Assembly (NCBI RefSeq): GCF_002218045.2
Contig: NZ_AP018685.1
Span: 1,674,001 to 1,738,000 of the forward strand
Direction: 5' to 3'
DNA length: 64,000 nucleotides
Source: Vibrio rumoiensis
Lineage (GTDB): Bacteria; Pseudomonadota; Gammaproteobacteria; Enterobacterales; Vibrionaceae
Shown: positions 45,570-54,596 of the stretch, one piece after another
How the letters are laid out: every line of letters begins with the position of its first letter
How positions within the stretch are numbered: the first letter of the stretch is position 1
Notes under the pieces: model-generated
The model's input: only the letters and a program-made list of their open reading frames with translations
Databases searched by the model: none
What the model was told of the DNA's origin: nothing
Translations under genes and position numbers: made by a program

Positions 45570-46784
45570 TTAGCCTTCAACAACCTTTAGCAATAACGAA
45601 CCATCGTACAATGCTTGTTTAATTAATGCAGCACCAGGCATAGTCGTTTGAGTAAAGAACTTACATTCCACTATAGGGACATCTTTATGAAAAATAGGCA
45701 GGCTATATTGCTGTAATGCTTGTTCTATTGCAGGAAATAAAACCGATTTAGCTTTGGTCAAAGCGCCGCCGAGTAAAATTTTTTCAGGGCTAAAGATATT
45801 AATCATAATTGCAATGCCTTTGCCTAAATCTCTGCCTAATTTTTCGATCGCCTGCTTTGCAAGTGCATCACCCCTTAATGCTGCAGAACAGATCGTCTCC
45901 ATCGTAATATTGTTAGTATTTAATGAGGTAGCGACGCCCTGCTCTACTTTTTCAAAGACCGCTTTACATACCGCGTCAGAAGACGCAATAGTATCCAAAC
46001 AGCCTATTTTACCGCATTCACATAGAGCGCCATCAGGATCCACTTGTATATGTCCCAATTCGCCTATATTTCCATTACGACTATAAGCCAGTCGTCCATT
46101 TAAGATAACGCCAGCAGCAACCCCTTGATGATTGCTAATTAAGATTGAGTTGTCCACTTCCTGAGATTGTCCAAACAACATTTCAGCGAGCGCCCAAGCA
46201 CACGTATCATTAGCAATAAAAACTGGCACACCGGTTTGCGCATAAATTGCAGGACCGAGCGCTAAGTTTTGAATATTAAAATGCGGCATCTGAAGGACTA
46301 CACCTTCTGAAAAATTCACCAAAGCAGGTAATGTGACCGCAATGCTGGTTATCCTTTCGACTAAATGTGAGTGCTGTACAAAAAAAGACTCAATTTCATC
46401 AAGGATACGTTGCTGCAGTTTATCTTGATCGGATGCTTCAATATCAACTTTATAATCGGCAACGACATCACCGCCTAACTCGTGCAAAGCGATAATTAAG
46501 TACCCTTTTCCAAGGCGTATTGATAAAAACTGCCAACCCGTATTGTCGGTTTGTAAACCCACCGCCGGACGACCTCGACTCAGTGATTCTTGTACCACCG
46601 TTTCATGAATTAAATGCCCTTCCATTAATTCACGCGAAATTTTCGTTATGCTCGCGGGCGCTAAACCACTTAACTTAGATAAATCAATTCGAGAAATAGG
46701 GCCAAATTGATCGATAAGTTTATATACACGACCTGTATTGACTTGCTTGATTTGATCAATATGACCAGGCTGAGCCATGTACAT
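45570..46784 (-). CDS. mlc: ROK-family sugar-responsive repressor Mlc
   Basis: Mlc (DgsA) represses ptsG, pts and other sugar genes and is released when dephosphorylated EIICB-Glc sequesters it. The 404-aa product has an N-terminal winged HTH (about 27-58) and the ROK fold. The zinc site is H245, C255, C257, C262, matching the E. coli ligands at 247, 257, 259 and 264. QPGHIDQIKQVNTGRVY is the typical start. The ATG at 46784 follows AGGAG by 6 nt. Its expected target ptsG lies in this window at 54597. Confidence 0.93.
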   Translation of the reverse strand: MYMAQPGHIDQIKQVNTGRVYKLIDQFGPISRIDLSKLSGLAPASITKISRELMEGHLIHETVVQESLSRGRPAVGLQTDNTGWQFLSIRLGKGYLIIALHELGGDVVADYKVDIEASDQDKLQQRILDEIESFFVQHSHLVERITSIAVTLPALVNFSEGVVLQMPHFNIQNLALGPAIYAQTGVPVFIANDTCAWALAEMLFGQSQEVDNSILISNHQGVAAGVILNGRLAYSRNGNIGELGHIQVDPDGALCECGKIGCLDTIASSDAVCKAVFEKVEQGVATSLNTNNITMETICSAALRGDALAKQAIEKLGRDLGKGIAIMINIFSPEKILLGGALTKAKSVLFPAIEQALQQYSLPIFHKDVPIVECKFFTQTTMPGAALIKQALYDGSLLLKVVEG

Positions 46785-46858
46785 AAAGTGCTCCTAATGA
46801 AAAACCAGTCGCAATTTTTTTACACTGCGAACTAATTGTGAAGCGCAATGCCACGGTT

Positions 46859-46876
46859 GCGTGACAGGTATCACGC
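46859..46876. promoter_or_regulatory. CRP site candidate upstream of mlc and pykA
   Basis: GCGTGA-CAGGTA-TCACGC is a perfect dyad with the CRP core GTGA-N6-TCAC. The outer base differs from the T/A consensus. It lies about 75 bp before mlc and 170 bp before pykA. mlc is CRP-controlled in E. coli. Confidence 0.5.
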
Positions 46877-47042
46877 TTAATTTCTAATTACGCGCTATTC
46901 TGACACTTTCAACTGACAAACAGGCATAAAATGAATATGCCCATATACATTTTCAAACAGTATTTTCGAAATAAAGCCATGAAATATCGTTTCAATTAAT
47001 GGTAACGTAACAATAGTTTTTTAATCATAGATGGAGTTATGC

Positions 47043-48488
47043 ATGTCTCAACGCTTAAGACGCACAAAAATCGTCACTACTCTTGGCCCTGCTACAGATA
47101 AAGATAATGTCCTAGAAGATATTATCAAAGCTGGTGCTAATGTAGTTCGGATGAACTTCTCACATGGTTCGGCAGAAGATCATATTATCCGTGCAGAAAA
47201 AGTTCGTACTATCGCAGCCAAATTAGGTATCCATGTCGCCATTTTAGGTGACCTACAAGGTCCTAAAATTCGAGTTTCAACATTCAAAGATGGCAAAATC
47301 CAACTCAATATAGGCGATAAATTCACCCTTGATAGCGACCTTGAAAAAGGTAAAGGTGACCAATATGCTGTCGGTTTAGATTATAAAGAATTACCAAAAG
47401 ATGTCGCCCCTGGGGACATTCTTTTATTGGATGATGGACGCGTGCAGTTAAAAGTCACGAATGTAGACGGTAATAAAGTTCATACTGAAGTCACTGTCGC
47501 AGGCCCACTTTCAAACAATAAAGGCATTAACAAAAAAGGCGGTGGTTTATCCGCTGACGCCTTAACCGAAAAAGACAAGCAAGACATTATTACTGCTGCG
47601 AAAATCAAAGTGGATTATCTCGCCATTTCTTTCCCTCGTAATGGTGAAGATATGCATTACGCTCGCCGATTAGCGCGCGATGCAGGACTTGAAGCGAAGT
47701 TGGTCGCCAAAGTAGAACGCGCGGAAACCGTGATCAGCGAAGCAAGCATGGATGACATTATCTTAGCGTCTGATGTGGTTATGGTTGCCCGTGGTGACTT
47801 AGGTGTTGAAATTGGCGATGCTGAACTGGTTGGTGTGCAAAAACAATTGATTCGTCGAGCTCGTAGCCTAGATCGTAATGTGATTACCGCCACTCAGATG
47901 ATGGAATCGATGATCACTAGCCCAATGCCAACCCGTGCGGAAGTCATGGATGTCGCCAATGCGGTTTTAGATGGTACCGACGCGGTTATGCTTTCAGCTG
48001 AAACAGCAGCTGGCAGCTTCCCGGTTGAAACCGTAAAATCAATGGCCGAAGTTTGTATAGGTGCGGAAAAAATGCCTTCCATCAACGTTTCCAACTACCG
48101 TTTGGATCGTAAGTTTCAATCTGCAGAAGAAACGATTGCTATGGCGACGATGTATTCAGCAAACCATATGGACGGTATTACAGCGATGATCTCAATGACT
48201 GAATCTGGTCGTACCCCATTGATGATGTCTCGCTTAAGCTCAGGGTTACCTATTTTTGCACTTTCTCGCAATGAAAGTACGCTTAATCGTGCAGCCCTAT
48301 ACCGTGGTGTGACACCCGTTTATTTTGAACATGATGCAGGCTCTGGCCTACCTTGCGCGCTAGCGGCAATTACAACCTTAAAAGAGAAACATCTTATCAA
48401 TAAAGGCGATAAGGTCATTATCACTCAAGGTGATGTTATGGATTTAGTCGGTTCGACTAACTGCATGCGCATCATTGAAGTTGAATAA
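47043..48488 (+). CDS. pykA: Pyruvate kinase, PykA type
   Basis: Pyruvate kinase makes ATP and pyruvate from PEP. The 481-aa product follows E. coli PykA (AMP-activated type II) in details such as SQRLRRTKIVTTLGPATD, the ILGDLQGPKIRVS segment, the AKVERAE catalytic lysine region, MVARGDLGVEIG and the C-terminal regulatory domain. The ATG at 47043 has GGAG 6 nt upstream. An ATG four codons earlier (47031) overlaps it. The type II assignment rests on remembered sequence resemblance. Confidence 0.93.
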   Translation: MSQRLRRTKIVTTLGPATDKDNVLEDIIKAGANVVRMNFSHGSAEDHIIRAEKVRTIAAKLGIHVAILGDLQGPKIRVSTFKDGKIQLNIGDKFTLDSDLEKGKGDQYAVGLDYKELPKDVAPGDILLLDDGRVQLKVTNVDGNKVHTEVTVAGPLSNNKGINKKGGGLSADALTEKDKQDIITAAKIKVDYLAISFPRNGEDMHYARRLARDAGLEAKLVAKVERAETVISEASMDDIILASDVVMVARGDLGVEIGDAELVGVQKQLIRRARSLDRNVITATQMMESMITSPMPTRAEVMDVANAVLDGTDAVMLSAETAAGSFPVETVKSMAEVCIGAEKMPSINVSNYRLDRKFQSAEETIAMATMYSANHMDGITAMISMTESGRTPLMMSRLSSGLPIFALSRNESTLNRAALYRGVTPVYFEHDAGSGLPCALAAITTLKEKHLINKGDKVIITQGDVMDLVGSTNCMRIIEVE

Positions 48489-48499
48489 TCACAATAAAT

Positions 48500-48537
48500 A
48501 AAAAAGCAGACGCCTCCAATCTTAGAGGCATCTGCTT
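48500..48537 (-). terminator. Terminator of the FHA gene (may also serve pykA)
   Basis: AAGCAGACGCCTC and GAGGCATCTGCTT form a 13-nt stem with one mismatch. The T-run lies on the minus strand, just past the FHA stop. Confidence 0.8.
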
Positions 48538-48556
48538 GATTCAACTTACCCGATTT

Positions 48557-49591
48557 TCATGATTGGCGCTGTAAGCCTTCGTAAGACTGCTCTAACACTT
48601 CCCAAAACTGCTTTTCAAACCCTTTTTGTCTCCCCGATGTTAATTCCGAGAAATACGACTGATACATTTTCCAAGCCCAAGCATCTTGATCCACATTATC
48701 CGGTGCATTTTTACGATACGCTTGGAATCGATGTGACAAGGTTTCTGGTGAAAATTCATTGAGTAAATACTTCAATGCTAACGCTGTTGCTTGATGCATG
48801 CGCTCACTATGTGACTCAATCGATTTAAAACTAGTTTCAATCGCTTGTACTGGCTCTAAATGAAACAGATTGCGCTCTTCTCCAAACATCAGGTTTTTCG
48901 TTTCCTCCGGAGAAAGCCCCATTTGCAATGGGTTATCTTGAATCGGTTGAAAACTACGATTCAATAAATGAAAAAATCCATCTTGTCGATTATGAATCGC
49001 TAATAAGCCTGCAATAGTCGCCTCTAAGGGGGCATTTATATCATCGGTAGTAGCATGAGTTGACGATAACATCCTTGGTTCCTTGTCTTGTTCATCGTGT
49101 TTAATAGATGAGGTAACCTCGGTGTTCGATGCTTGAACCTCTCGCACAGCGGGTGCTGGCAAATCAATATCGAGTTGAGGAATATATGAGGGAGTCGGTT
49201 CTTTTACACTGGATCCCGCCATTTCGGCCATCCGATAATGTGCTTCTCTTTCAACTTCGACAATTTTCAGATGGGCCCGAATTTGATACGAGCCGATACG
49301 GAAGACATCGCCATCTTTAACCTTAACCTGCCGTTGTTGCTCAAATTGAGGTGCTTCATCATTAATACCAATACCACCTTGGATATCAATAAGTTGATAT
49401 TCTCCATTTTCAAAAGAAATCTGGCAATAAGGCGTGATTAAAGCATTATTAGGATCAGGCAATACCCAATGGCAAGTATCATCATTACCGATATAGCCAC
49501 CTTCTTGTTTGAATTGATGCGATGCCGCACCACCTGTTTTTAAAAGTCGAGTATTCATCACAACAAAAGTAAGAAAAAGTTTCTCTTCCAT
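48557..49591 (-). CDS. FHA domain protein with type VI secretion TagH-like C-terminal domain
   Basis: The 344-aa soluble protein has two recognisable regions. Residues about 1-105 form a forkhead-associated phosphopeptide-binding fold, with GGYIGNDDTCHWVLPDP, the ISFEN strand and NDEAP near 75. A disordered acidic linker runs through about 120-210. Residues about 215-340 resemble the C-terminal domain of T6SS FHA proteins (NPLQMGLSPEE, FEKQFWEVLEQSYEGL). The ATG at 49591 has GGAG 5 nt upstream. The frame opens upstream at 49633. In T6SS clusters TagH acts with a kinase and phosphatase, but no other T6SS gene is nearby, so it is an orphan. Confidence 0.75.
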   Translation of the reverse strand: MEEKLFLTFVVMNTRLLKTGGAASHQFKQEGGYIGNDDTCHWVLPDPNNALITPYCQISFENGEYQLIDIQGGIGINDEAPQFEQQRQVKVKDGDVFRIGSYQIRAHLKIVEVEREAHYRMAEMAGSSVKEPTPSYIPQLDIDLPAPAVREVQASNTEVTSSIKHDEQDKEPRMLSSTHATTDDINAPLEATIAGLLAIHNRQDGFFHLLNRSFQPIQDNPLQMGLSPEETKNLMFGEERNLFHLEPVQAIETSFKSIESHSERMHQATALALKYLLNEFSPETLSHRFQAYRKNAPDNVDQDAWAWKMYQSYFSELTSGRQKGFEKQFWEVLEQSYEGLQRQS

Positions 49592-49759
49592 GACCACTCC
49601 ATAATACGCATTAAAGAGTATTTCAGTACTCAATCGGTACCAATACTCTGCAAATTCAATAGAAGGGATTGTGGCGGAAAATAATAAGGCAGGAATAACA
49701 GAGAGTAAGATTTGCGATCGACTTAACTTTCATTTCGATCGCAAATAGAATCAGATCAC

Positions 49760-50947
49760 TTAATCGTTTTTGCTGATATAAGCATTTTGGTGGATGCTTG
49801 CCTTCGGGGGCGTCAAAGACATAAATTGCTGAATATAACGTCTACCAGCCTCTAAGCCTTGCTGATAATCAAACTCTAAATCTTCAGGCTTACTCAGTAA
49901 AGGAGAAGACCTTAAAGGCTGTTCTGGTGCTATTTGTAAGATAAAACAATCATCTGGCGGCTTAAGCATAAAGTTATGGGTAAGTGTAAACGTTTGATGA
50001 TGTACCAACAGCATATCCATGATGCCGGCATCAAACTGATCGCCTAATAAATGACATAAGCGATATACATCACTGCTGCCAAATAACCAACGTCCACCAT
50101 TTAACAATGGCTTAGCTTGTTCTGTTTCGATCAGTTGGGAGCGCTCAATACGTTGTTTTAAGAAGTTATCAAAGTCCAAACGCCAGTTGGCGGTTTTTTC
50201 AGCTAAACGAGCCTGAATAGATCCGATATGTTGATCTAATCCTACGCGATTTAAAAATGAATTCAGTAGTGTGTCACTTTGCTCTTGCTCAATTTCTTCT
50301 GTCAGAATTATTGGTTCAGTACGAATAACGGTTATTAATCTCGCTCCTTTTCGCCACGCTTCTTGGGCAGGAATCGCAGCCGACACACCTCCATCGACAT
50401 AATATTTACCATTAATTTCAACTTCATGGCGATACAAAGCAGGAATAGCACAAGTGGCTTTCAGTGTATCCGCCCAATTATTCGTTGTGATTGGTAAATA
50501 TTCATCATGAAGATCACTCATATTGGTTACCGCGGCATAGGCTTCCCGCTCTCCTAAGGCAAAACGGCCTGCGTGAATATCGAGCAAATAAGGTGGAGCC
50601 AACAATTGATCAAAGGCCCAGTCGAGATCTAATCGTTGTTTGCGACGAATATGTTTAAATAGTCGAAAAAACTCAGGACGAGTTGTTAATTCCGTAATAA
50701 AGGCTTTGCCTAAACCTCGTTGACGACAAAGATATGATGCGATATTAAGTGCTCCCGCTGAAGTGCCATAAAACACATCAAAAGGATCAAAGGACTCCTC
50801 AAGAAAGCTATCCAAAACACCTGCGGTGAATATTCCTTTTTGGCCGCCACCTTGTGCAACTAGAGCATGCCGTCCATTGGCATACTTATTGAGTGTGGTG
50901 AGGTCAAAAGACATTCCTTTATCGGTAATGACACCACTGTTTTTCAC
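49760..50947 (-). CDS. Patatin-like phospholipase
   Basis: The 395-aa cytoplasmic-looking protein has a patatin domain. The oxyanion stretch GGGQKGIFTAG is at about 33-43, the nucleophile S63 in GTSAG and the dyad Asp D185 in YVDGGVSAA. The C-terminal 200 residues have no domain I recognise but resemble YjjU-type proteins. There is no signal peptide. The start is a GTG at 50947 with AAGGAG 6 nt upstream. The lipid substrate is unknown. Confidence 0.82.
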   Translation of the reverse strand: MKNSGVITDKGMSFDLTTLNKYANGRHALVAQGGGQKGIFTAGVLDSFLEESFDPFDVFYGTSAGALNIASYLCRQRGLGKAFITELTTRPEFFRLFKHIRRKQRLDLDWAFDQLLAPPYLLDIHAGRFALGEREAYAAVTNMSDLHDEYLPITTNNWADTLKATCAIPALYRHEVEINGKYYVDGGVSAAIPAQEAWRKGARLITVIRTEPIILTEEIEQEQSDTLLNSFLNRVGLDQHIGSIQARLAEKTANWRLDFDNFLKQRIERSQLIETEQAKPLLNGGRWLFGSSDVYRLCHLLGDQFDAGIMDMLLVHHQTFTLTHNFMLKPPDDCFILQIAPEQPLRSSPLLSKPEDLEFDYQQGLEAGRRYIQQFMSLTPPKASIHQNAYISKND

Positions 50948-50998
50948 ACCCTACTCCTTAAAGACAATGGTTGTAGTTTTCTTATTCAATCATTTTTA

Positions 50999-51088
50999 TC
51001 AATGTGTTACGACGATAGCTGCAAACACGCCGAGGAAAACAATAATCGAACAAATAATAACTGCAGAAATTTTCAGATCACGACTCAT
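50999..51088 (-). CDS. Small single-pass membrane protein (29 aa)
   Basis: The product is MSRDLKISAVIICSIIVFLG... with a charged N-terminus, one hydrophobic helix of about 21 residues, and a short tail VTH. GAGG lies 7 nt before the ATG at 51088, and the gene is 51 bp upstream of the patatin gene in the same direction. I do not recognise the family. The Shine-Dalgarno and amphipathic layout argue for a real small protein, but length makes the call uncertain. Confidence 0.5.
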   Translation of the reverse strand: MSRDLKISAVIICSIIVFLGVFAAIVVTH

Positions 51089-51756
51089 AATAAAACCTCA
51101 AATAATTTAGACCCGCCAATACTAGCATGACTCAAGGTTATTGGCCTATGAAAGTCTCACTAAAGCTTCCATATTTTTATACTCATTTCAGTCATAAATC
51201 AATGAAGTTTCATGGGTTATTTCCAAGTATTTTCAGCTCAAAAGCGGACCAATTTGATACGAACAAATTTTATTGTTAATGACGAAATTTTGGCTCAATA
51301 ACTATCAAATGATAGATATCTCTCGCGCGTAAAAACAAACTGCATCCAGCGGCCAATTTAGAACAAAATATCGTATCAGTTCATAAAATTGCACATTAAA
51401 ACGACACTTAACACCGTAATCATAGAAATATAAATCTTATGTCATCTCGCAAATAGGTAGCGAATAACACCAACCAATATCGCTATAGCAGTTTAATCTA
51501 TTATATTGATAAATTTATCAGGTTTTATCCAATATTTAACCTAGCATTTACATTTTGCAGCATCTATTGCGTTCTTTTTATTGAATATGTAATCTCAAAC
51601 CATGCATAGGTGAAAATATCACCCACTGCAAACACACATTCAAAATATCAGAATAATAATCTGGAACTTAGCCAGTGAAACAGTATTTTAGACCAAGACT
51701 TTACGATTGTTTCAACTTGTTAAGTATCCATTTACGCAGTTACAGAGGATTTGTAC
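51089..51756 (+). other. Long AT-rich intergenic region upstream of the NSS transporter gene
   Basis: About 670 bp with no credible gene or known riboswitch. A small hairpin GGTGA-AAATA-TCACC lies near 51609-51623. A terminal CATAAATC- and ATT-rich composition is consistent with a silenced promoter region. I looked for glycine riboswitch and L-box motifs and saw none. Confidence 0.5.
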
Positions 51757-53229
51757 ATGAAAAGAGAACAGTGGGGCTCCCGAGCGGGGTTTGTTCTAGC
51801 GGCCGTAGGATCGGCAATAGGATTAGGTAATATTTGGCGTTTTCCATACATGGCGTATGAAAACGGTGGCGGTGCTTTCTTTATTCCATATCTTTTTGCC
51901 ATGCTAACCGCGGGTATCCCGTTTATGATCATGGAATTTACCATGGGACATAAATTCCGTGGCTCAGCGCCAAGAACACTAGCAAAGATCAACTCAAAAT
52001 TTGAATGGCTTGGATGGTTCCAAGTTATGATTGCCGCAGTAATCGGTGTGTACTATATCGCCATTATTGGTTGGGCAATTTCTTATGTTGGTCTGGCATT
52101 TACTCAAGGCTGGGGTAACGATCCAAATGCTTATTTCTTTGGTGAATATCTACAACTAGGTGGTGATAACTCCCCTAGCCAGTTAGGTAGCATTCAGTGG
52201 CACATTGCGATTCCGATGATTGTCGGCTGGCTTGTGACTTATGCTGCGCTGTTCGGTGGCGTAAAAGGTGGGATTGAACGTGCCGGTAAAATTATGATGC
52301 CTGTTCTCTTTATCATGGTTATCGCGCTCATTGGCCGTATGATTTTCTTACCGGGTGCTGTTGATGGTTTGAACTACATGTTCCAACCTGACTTTAGCCG
52401 TCTAACGGATCCTTCTGTTTGGTCTGCAGCTTATGGGCAAATGTTCTTCACGCTATCTGTTGGTTTTGCCATCATGCTGGCTTACTCAAGCTACTTACCG
52501 GAAAAATCGGATATCAGTAATAACGCTGTCATGACGGTTTTAATCAACTGTGGCTTCTCTATTCTCGCTGGTGTACTGATCTTCTCAGTATTAGGCTACA
52601 TGGCACAAGAGCAAGGAAAACCACTGACCGAAGTTGTTTCAGCTGGTGTAGGCTTAGCCTTTGTGACCATTCCTGCGGCCATTAACTTACTACCGGCACC
52701 TTACATTCTGGGTCCGTTATTCTTCTTAGCATTAGTTGTGGCTGGTTTTAGTTCACATATCTCTATTATGGAAGCCGTAACTTCTGCCTTTATCGACAAA
52801 CTAAAATGGTCTCGTCGTAAAGCGGCAAGTATTGTATGTGGTATCGGCCTTCTTGTTTCATTGGCTTTTGCTACCAATGGCGGTTTGTTACTACTTGACC
52901 TAGTCGATTACTTCATCAACAACATTGCACTACTCGCTAGCTGTTTCATCGAATTGCTTCTTGTGGGTTGGCTACTGAAAGCCGCAGACATTCGTAAACA
53001 TGCAAACGCAGTATCAGAACTGACGATTGGTGTATGGTTTGATTTATGCATCCGCTTCTTAAGTCCAATCATGATCGCAATTATCCTGGCTAACAAGGTC
53101 ATTGCGACGCTTACAGATGGGTATGGTGGTTACGATATGTCTGACCTATTAACTTTGGGTTGGGGTCTATTAGCACTAATGCTTGTGATTTCAATTGCTG
53201 TTAACTTAAAAAAATCTAAAGAGGCTTAA
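51757..53229 (+). CDS. Sodium-dependent NSS-family amino acid transporter (methionine/alanine importer type)
   Basis: The 490-aa inner-membrane protein of the LeuT/SNF fold has about 11-12 helices. The sodium and substrate site region GSAIGLGNIWRFPY is in TM1 and the unwound TM6 region lies near MFFTLSVGFAIMLAYSS. The ATG at 51757 has GAGG 8 nt upstream. The 31-aa gene that follows 1 bp later belongs to the small-subunit family found with MetP-like transporters, which points to methionine or alanine import. Confidence 0.88.
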   Translation: MKREQWGSRAGFVLAAVGSAIGLGNIWRFPYMAYENGGGAFFIPYLFAMLTAGIPFMIMEFTMGHKFRGSAPRTLAKINSKFEWLGWFQVMIAAVIGVYYIAIIGWAISYVGLAFTQGWGNDPNAYFFGEYLQLGGDNSPSQLGSIQWHIAIPMIVGWLVTYAALFGGVKGGIERAGKIMMPVLFIMVIALIGRMIFLPGAVDGLNYMFQPDFSRLTDPSVWSAAYGQMFFTLSVGFAIMLAYSSYLPEKSDISNNAVMTVLINCGFSILAGVLIFSVLGYMAQEQGKPLTEVVSAGVGLAFVTIPAAINLLPAPYILGPLFFLALVVAGFSSHISIMEAVTSAFIDKLKWSRRKAASIVCGIGLLVSLAFATNGGLLLLDLVDYFINNIALLASCFIELLLVGWLLKAADIRKHANAVSELTIGVWFDLCIRFLSPIMIAIILANKVIATLTDGYGGYDMSDLLTLGWGLLALMLVISIAVNLKKSKEA

Positions 53230-53230
53230 T

Positions 53231-53326
53231 ATGACGACTGGTGCAATTATTATGATGATTATTGGCCTTGGTATTACGTGGGGTGGCGCTGCATTGTGTA
53301 TCCGCCGTGCAATGCAAGATAAATAA
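53231..53326 (+). CDS. Methionine/alanine importer small subunit (MetS-like)
   Basis: The 31-aa product MTTGAIIMMIIGLGITWGGA followed by ALCIRRAMQDK has one membrane helix and the conserved GLGITWGGA...CIRRA pattern of NSS importer small subunits. It starts 1 bp after the transporter stop, so the two are translated together, and it ends before a strong terminator. It is too short for normal ORF calling. Confidence 0.88.
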   Translation: MTTGAIIMMIIGLGITWGGAALCIRRAMQDK

Positions 53327-53357
53327 CGCAACACACCAAGTGACATGATCAAACGAT

Positions 53358-53390
53358 AAAGCCCGCAACGATAAAAAGTTGCGGGCTTTT
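53358..53390 (+). terminator. Terminator after the NSS transporter operon
   Basis: AAAGCCCGCAAC and GTTGCGGGCTTT form a 12-bp perfect stem with an 8-nt loop followed by TTTTT. Confidence 0.9.
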
Positions 53391-53427
53391 TTATAAACAT
53401 AAAAACTAGGTGAGTATTAAAGTGTCA

Positions 53428-53946
53428 TTAAAAAGAGTAACGAATCCCTAGTGCAGCTTGAAATTCAACATCAAAATCATCTGGAATATTAATGACTGGT
53501 GCAAGTTGCGCATAAGTATCCCATTGGCTAGCAAAATTCCAATCTAAACCAAATGGTGCCCTAACCCCATAATCATTAAAGTAATGGTCAGAATCATGGT
53601 GAGGATTTCCACAACCATGATGACAAGAATCATCCCAATCATAAAATCCACCAACTGAGGCATACCAGGTAAAAGGGAGCTTTTGATTAAACTTACCCGT
53701 TAAGAAAATATAATCCGCTGCCATGCCATCATCACCAAGAGACAAATTGAGTTTATTATAGAGTTGCCCTACCACACTAAAGCCTCGGTCAAATCCAAAG
53801 CCAACTTTATAATCAGAATTATTGATATAAGATGGAATGGATGTCTTCGTTCTCACCCCTTCATCAGCCAGTACACTAGTGCTGATTCCGACTGTGATGC
53901 ACCCTATAAAGAAATAGTTGCACTTATTGGTAATACTTAATTTCAT
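53428..53946 (-). CDS. Predicted small outer-membrane beta-barrel protein with a His/Cys loop
   Basis: The 172-aa precursor has a signal peptide (about 1-28, ending SVLA|DEG). Amphipathic strands follow, ending GIRYSF, the usual outer-membrane C-terminus with a final Phe. One extracellular-type loop, between residues 104 and 124, carries DDSCHHGCGNPHHDSDH. That places two Cys and five His in 14 residues. I know of no named family. The ATG at 53946 follows GGAGG by 4 nt. An ATG at 53964 has no Shine-Dalgarno. Confidence 0.7.
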   Translation of the reverse strand: MKLSITNKCNYFFIGCITVGISTSVLADEGVRTKTSIPSYINNSDYKVGFGFDRGFSVVGQLYNKLNLSLGDDGMAADYIFLTGKFNQKLPFTWYASVGGFYDWDDSCHHGCGNPHHDSDHYFNDYGVRAPFGLDWNFASQWDTYAQLAPVINIPDDFDVEFQAALGIRYSF

Positions 53947-54062
53947 CGGCCCTCCAAGACTCATAAATTAGATCATCATGATTAATAATCAAACTAAATA
54001 ATTTAACCATAAGCATTACCGAGTTCGATCTACACACTGTTATTTATTTGCTAAATTTTTGT

Positions 54063-54098
54063 AAAAAAAAGCCAGTTGAGGATTACCCAACTGGCTTT
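54063..54098 (-). terminator. Terminator of the ptsG-RDD transcript
   Basis: AAAGCCAGTTG and CAACTGGCTTT form an 11-bp perfect stem with a 9-nt loop and a run of eight Ts on the minus strand. Confidence 0.9.
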
Positions 54099-54124
54099 AA
54101 AGCAGACCTATAGTACGTTAGTAA

Positions 54125-54592
54125 TTAGTAATCAACTACTTGAGTTAAAAACTTCTTATCGTGCCATGGCTTGTGGTTGTGCGCTAGAAACTGTGCCCCG
54201 TTATAGAGAACATAGATGCCTAGCGTGGCAACACTAAAGTATATTTTTTGGAACTCACGCTTTAAGTAACGTGATTCAGTCATCGGTTCATCTGAAGTGG
54301 ATTCAACCGATAGACGTAAAAAATATCGAGAAAATGAATTTTTAAGCAAACGGTAACAAAGCCAGTGATATCCCATGTACACGCCGATAGTAATAAACAT
54401 GACACCAACGATAATCATCAATAGTACTGGTAAAGCGACCGCATCATTAAACGAGAAGGCAACACCGGTTCCTTGCGATGCATAAGCTAGCACCCCAAGG
54501 TAGATGTCTCTCGCTATCATGGCAAACATTTGTACAATTGCCATATCGATAACGAAAGCACCTACTCGCTTATATTTATGCTTAAAGCTCAT
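54125..54592 (-). CDS. RDD family membrane protein
   Basis: The 155-aa protein begins MSFKHKYKRVGAFVIDMAIVQ, the R-(D)-D-type motif of the RDD family with GAFVIDM in the first helix. It has three hydrophobic segments and a basic cytosolic end. RDD proteins are of mostly unknown function, some with Na+/H+ antiport. It starts 4 bp after the ptsG stop, so it is probably co-transcribed with ptsG. I do not know whether this pair is conserved. Confidence 0.8.
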   Translation of the reverse strand: MSFKHKYKRVGAFVIDMAIVQMFAMIARDIYLGVLAYASQGTGVAFSFNDAVALPVLLMIIVGVMFITIGVYMGYHWLCYRLLKNSFSRYFLRLSVESTSDEPMTESRYLKREFQKIYFSVATLGIYVLYNGAQFLAHNHKPWHDKKFLTQVVDY

Positions 54593-54596
54593 TTAA

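Noticed and set aside
48557..50947. A type VI secretion effector module (FHA plus patatin)
   Set aside because: No VgrG, Hcp, PAAR or baseplate gene is present and the patatin lacks an export or effector motif. The two genes are separated by a 168-bp gap, so a joint role is not supported.
51089..51756. Riboswitch upstream of the NSS transporter
   Set aside because: No glycine, lysine or SAM-type conserved blocks were recognisable. Only short hairpins are present.
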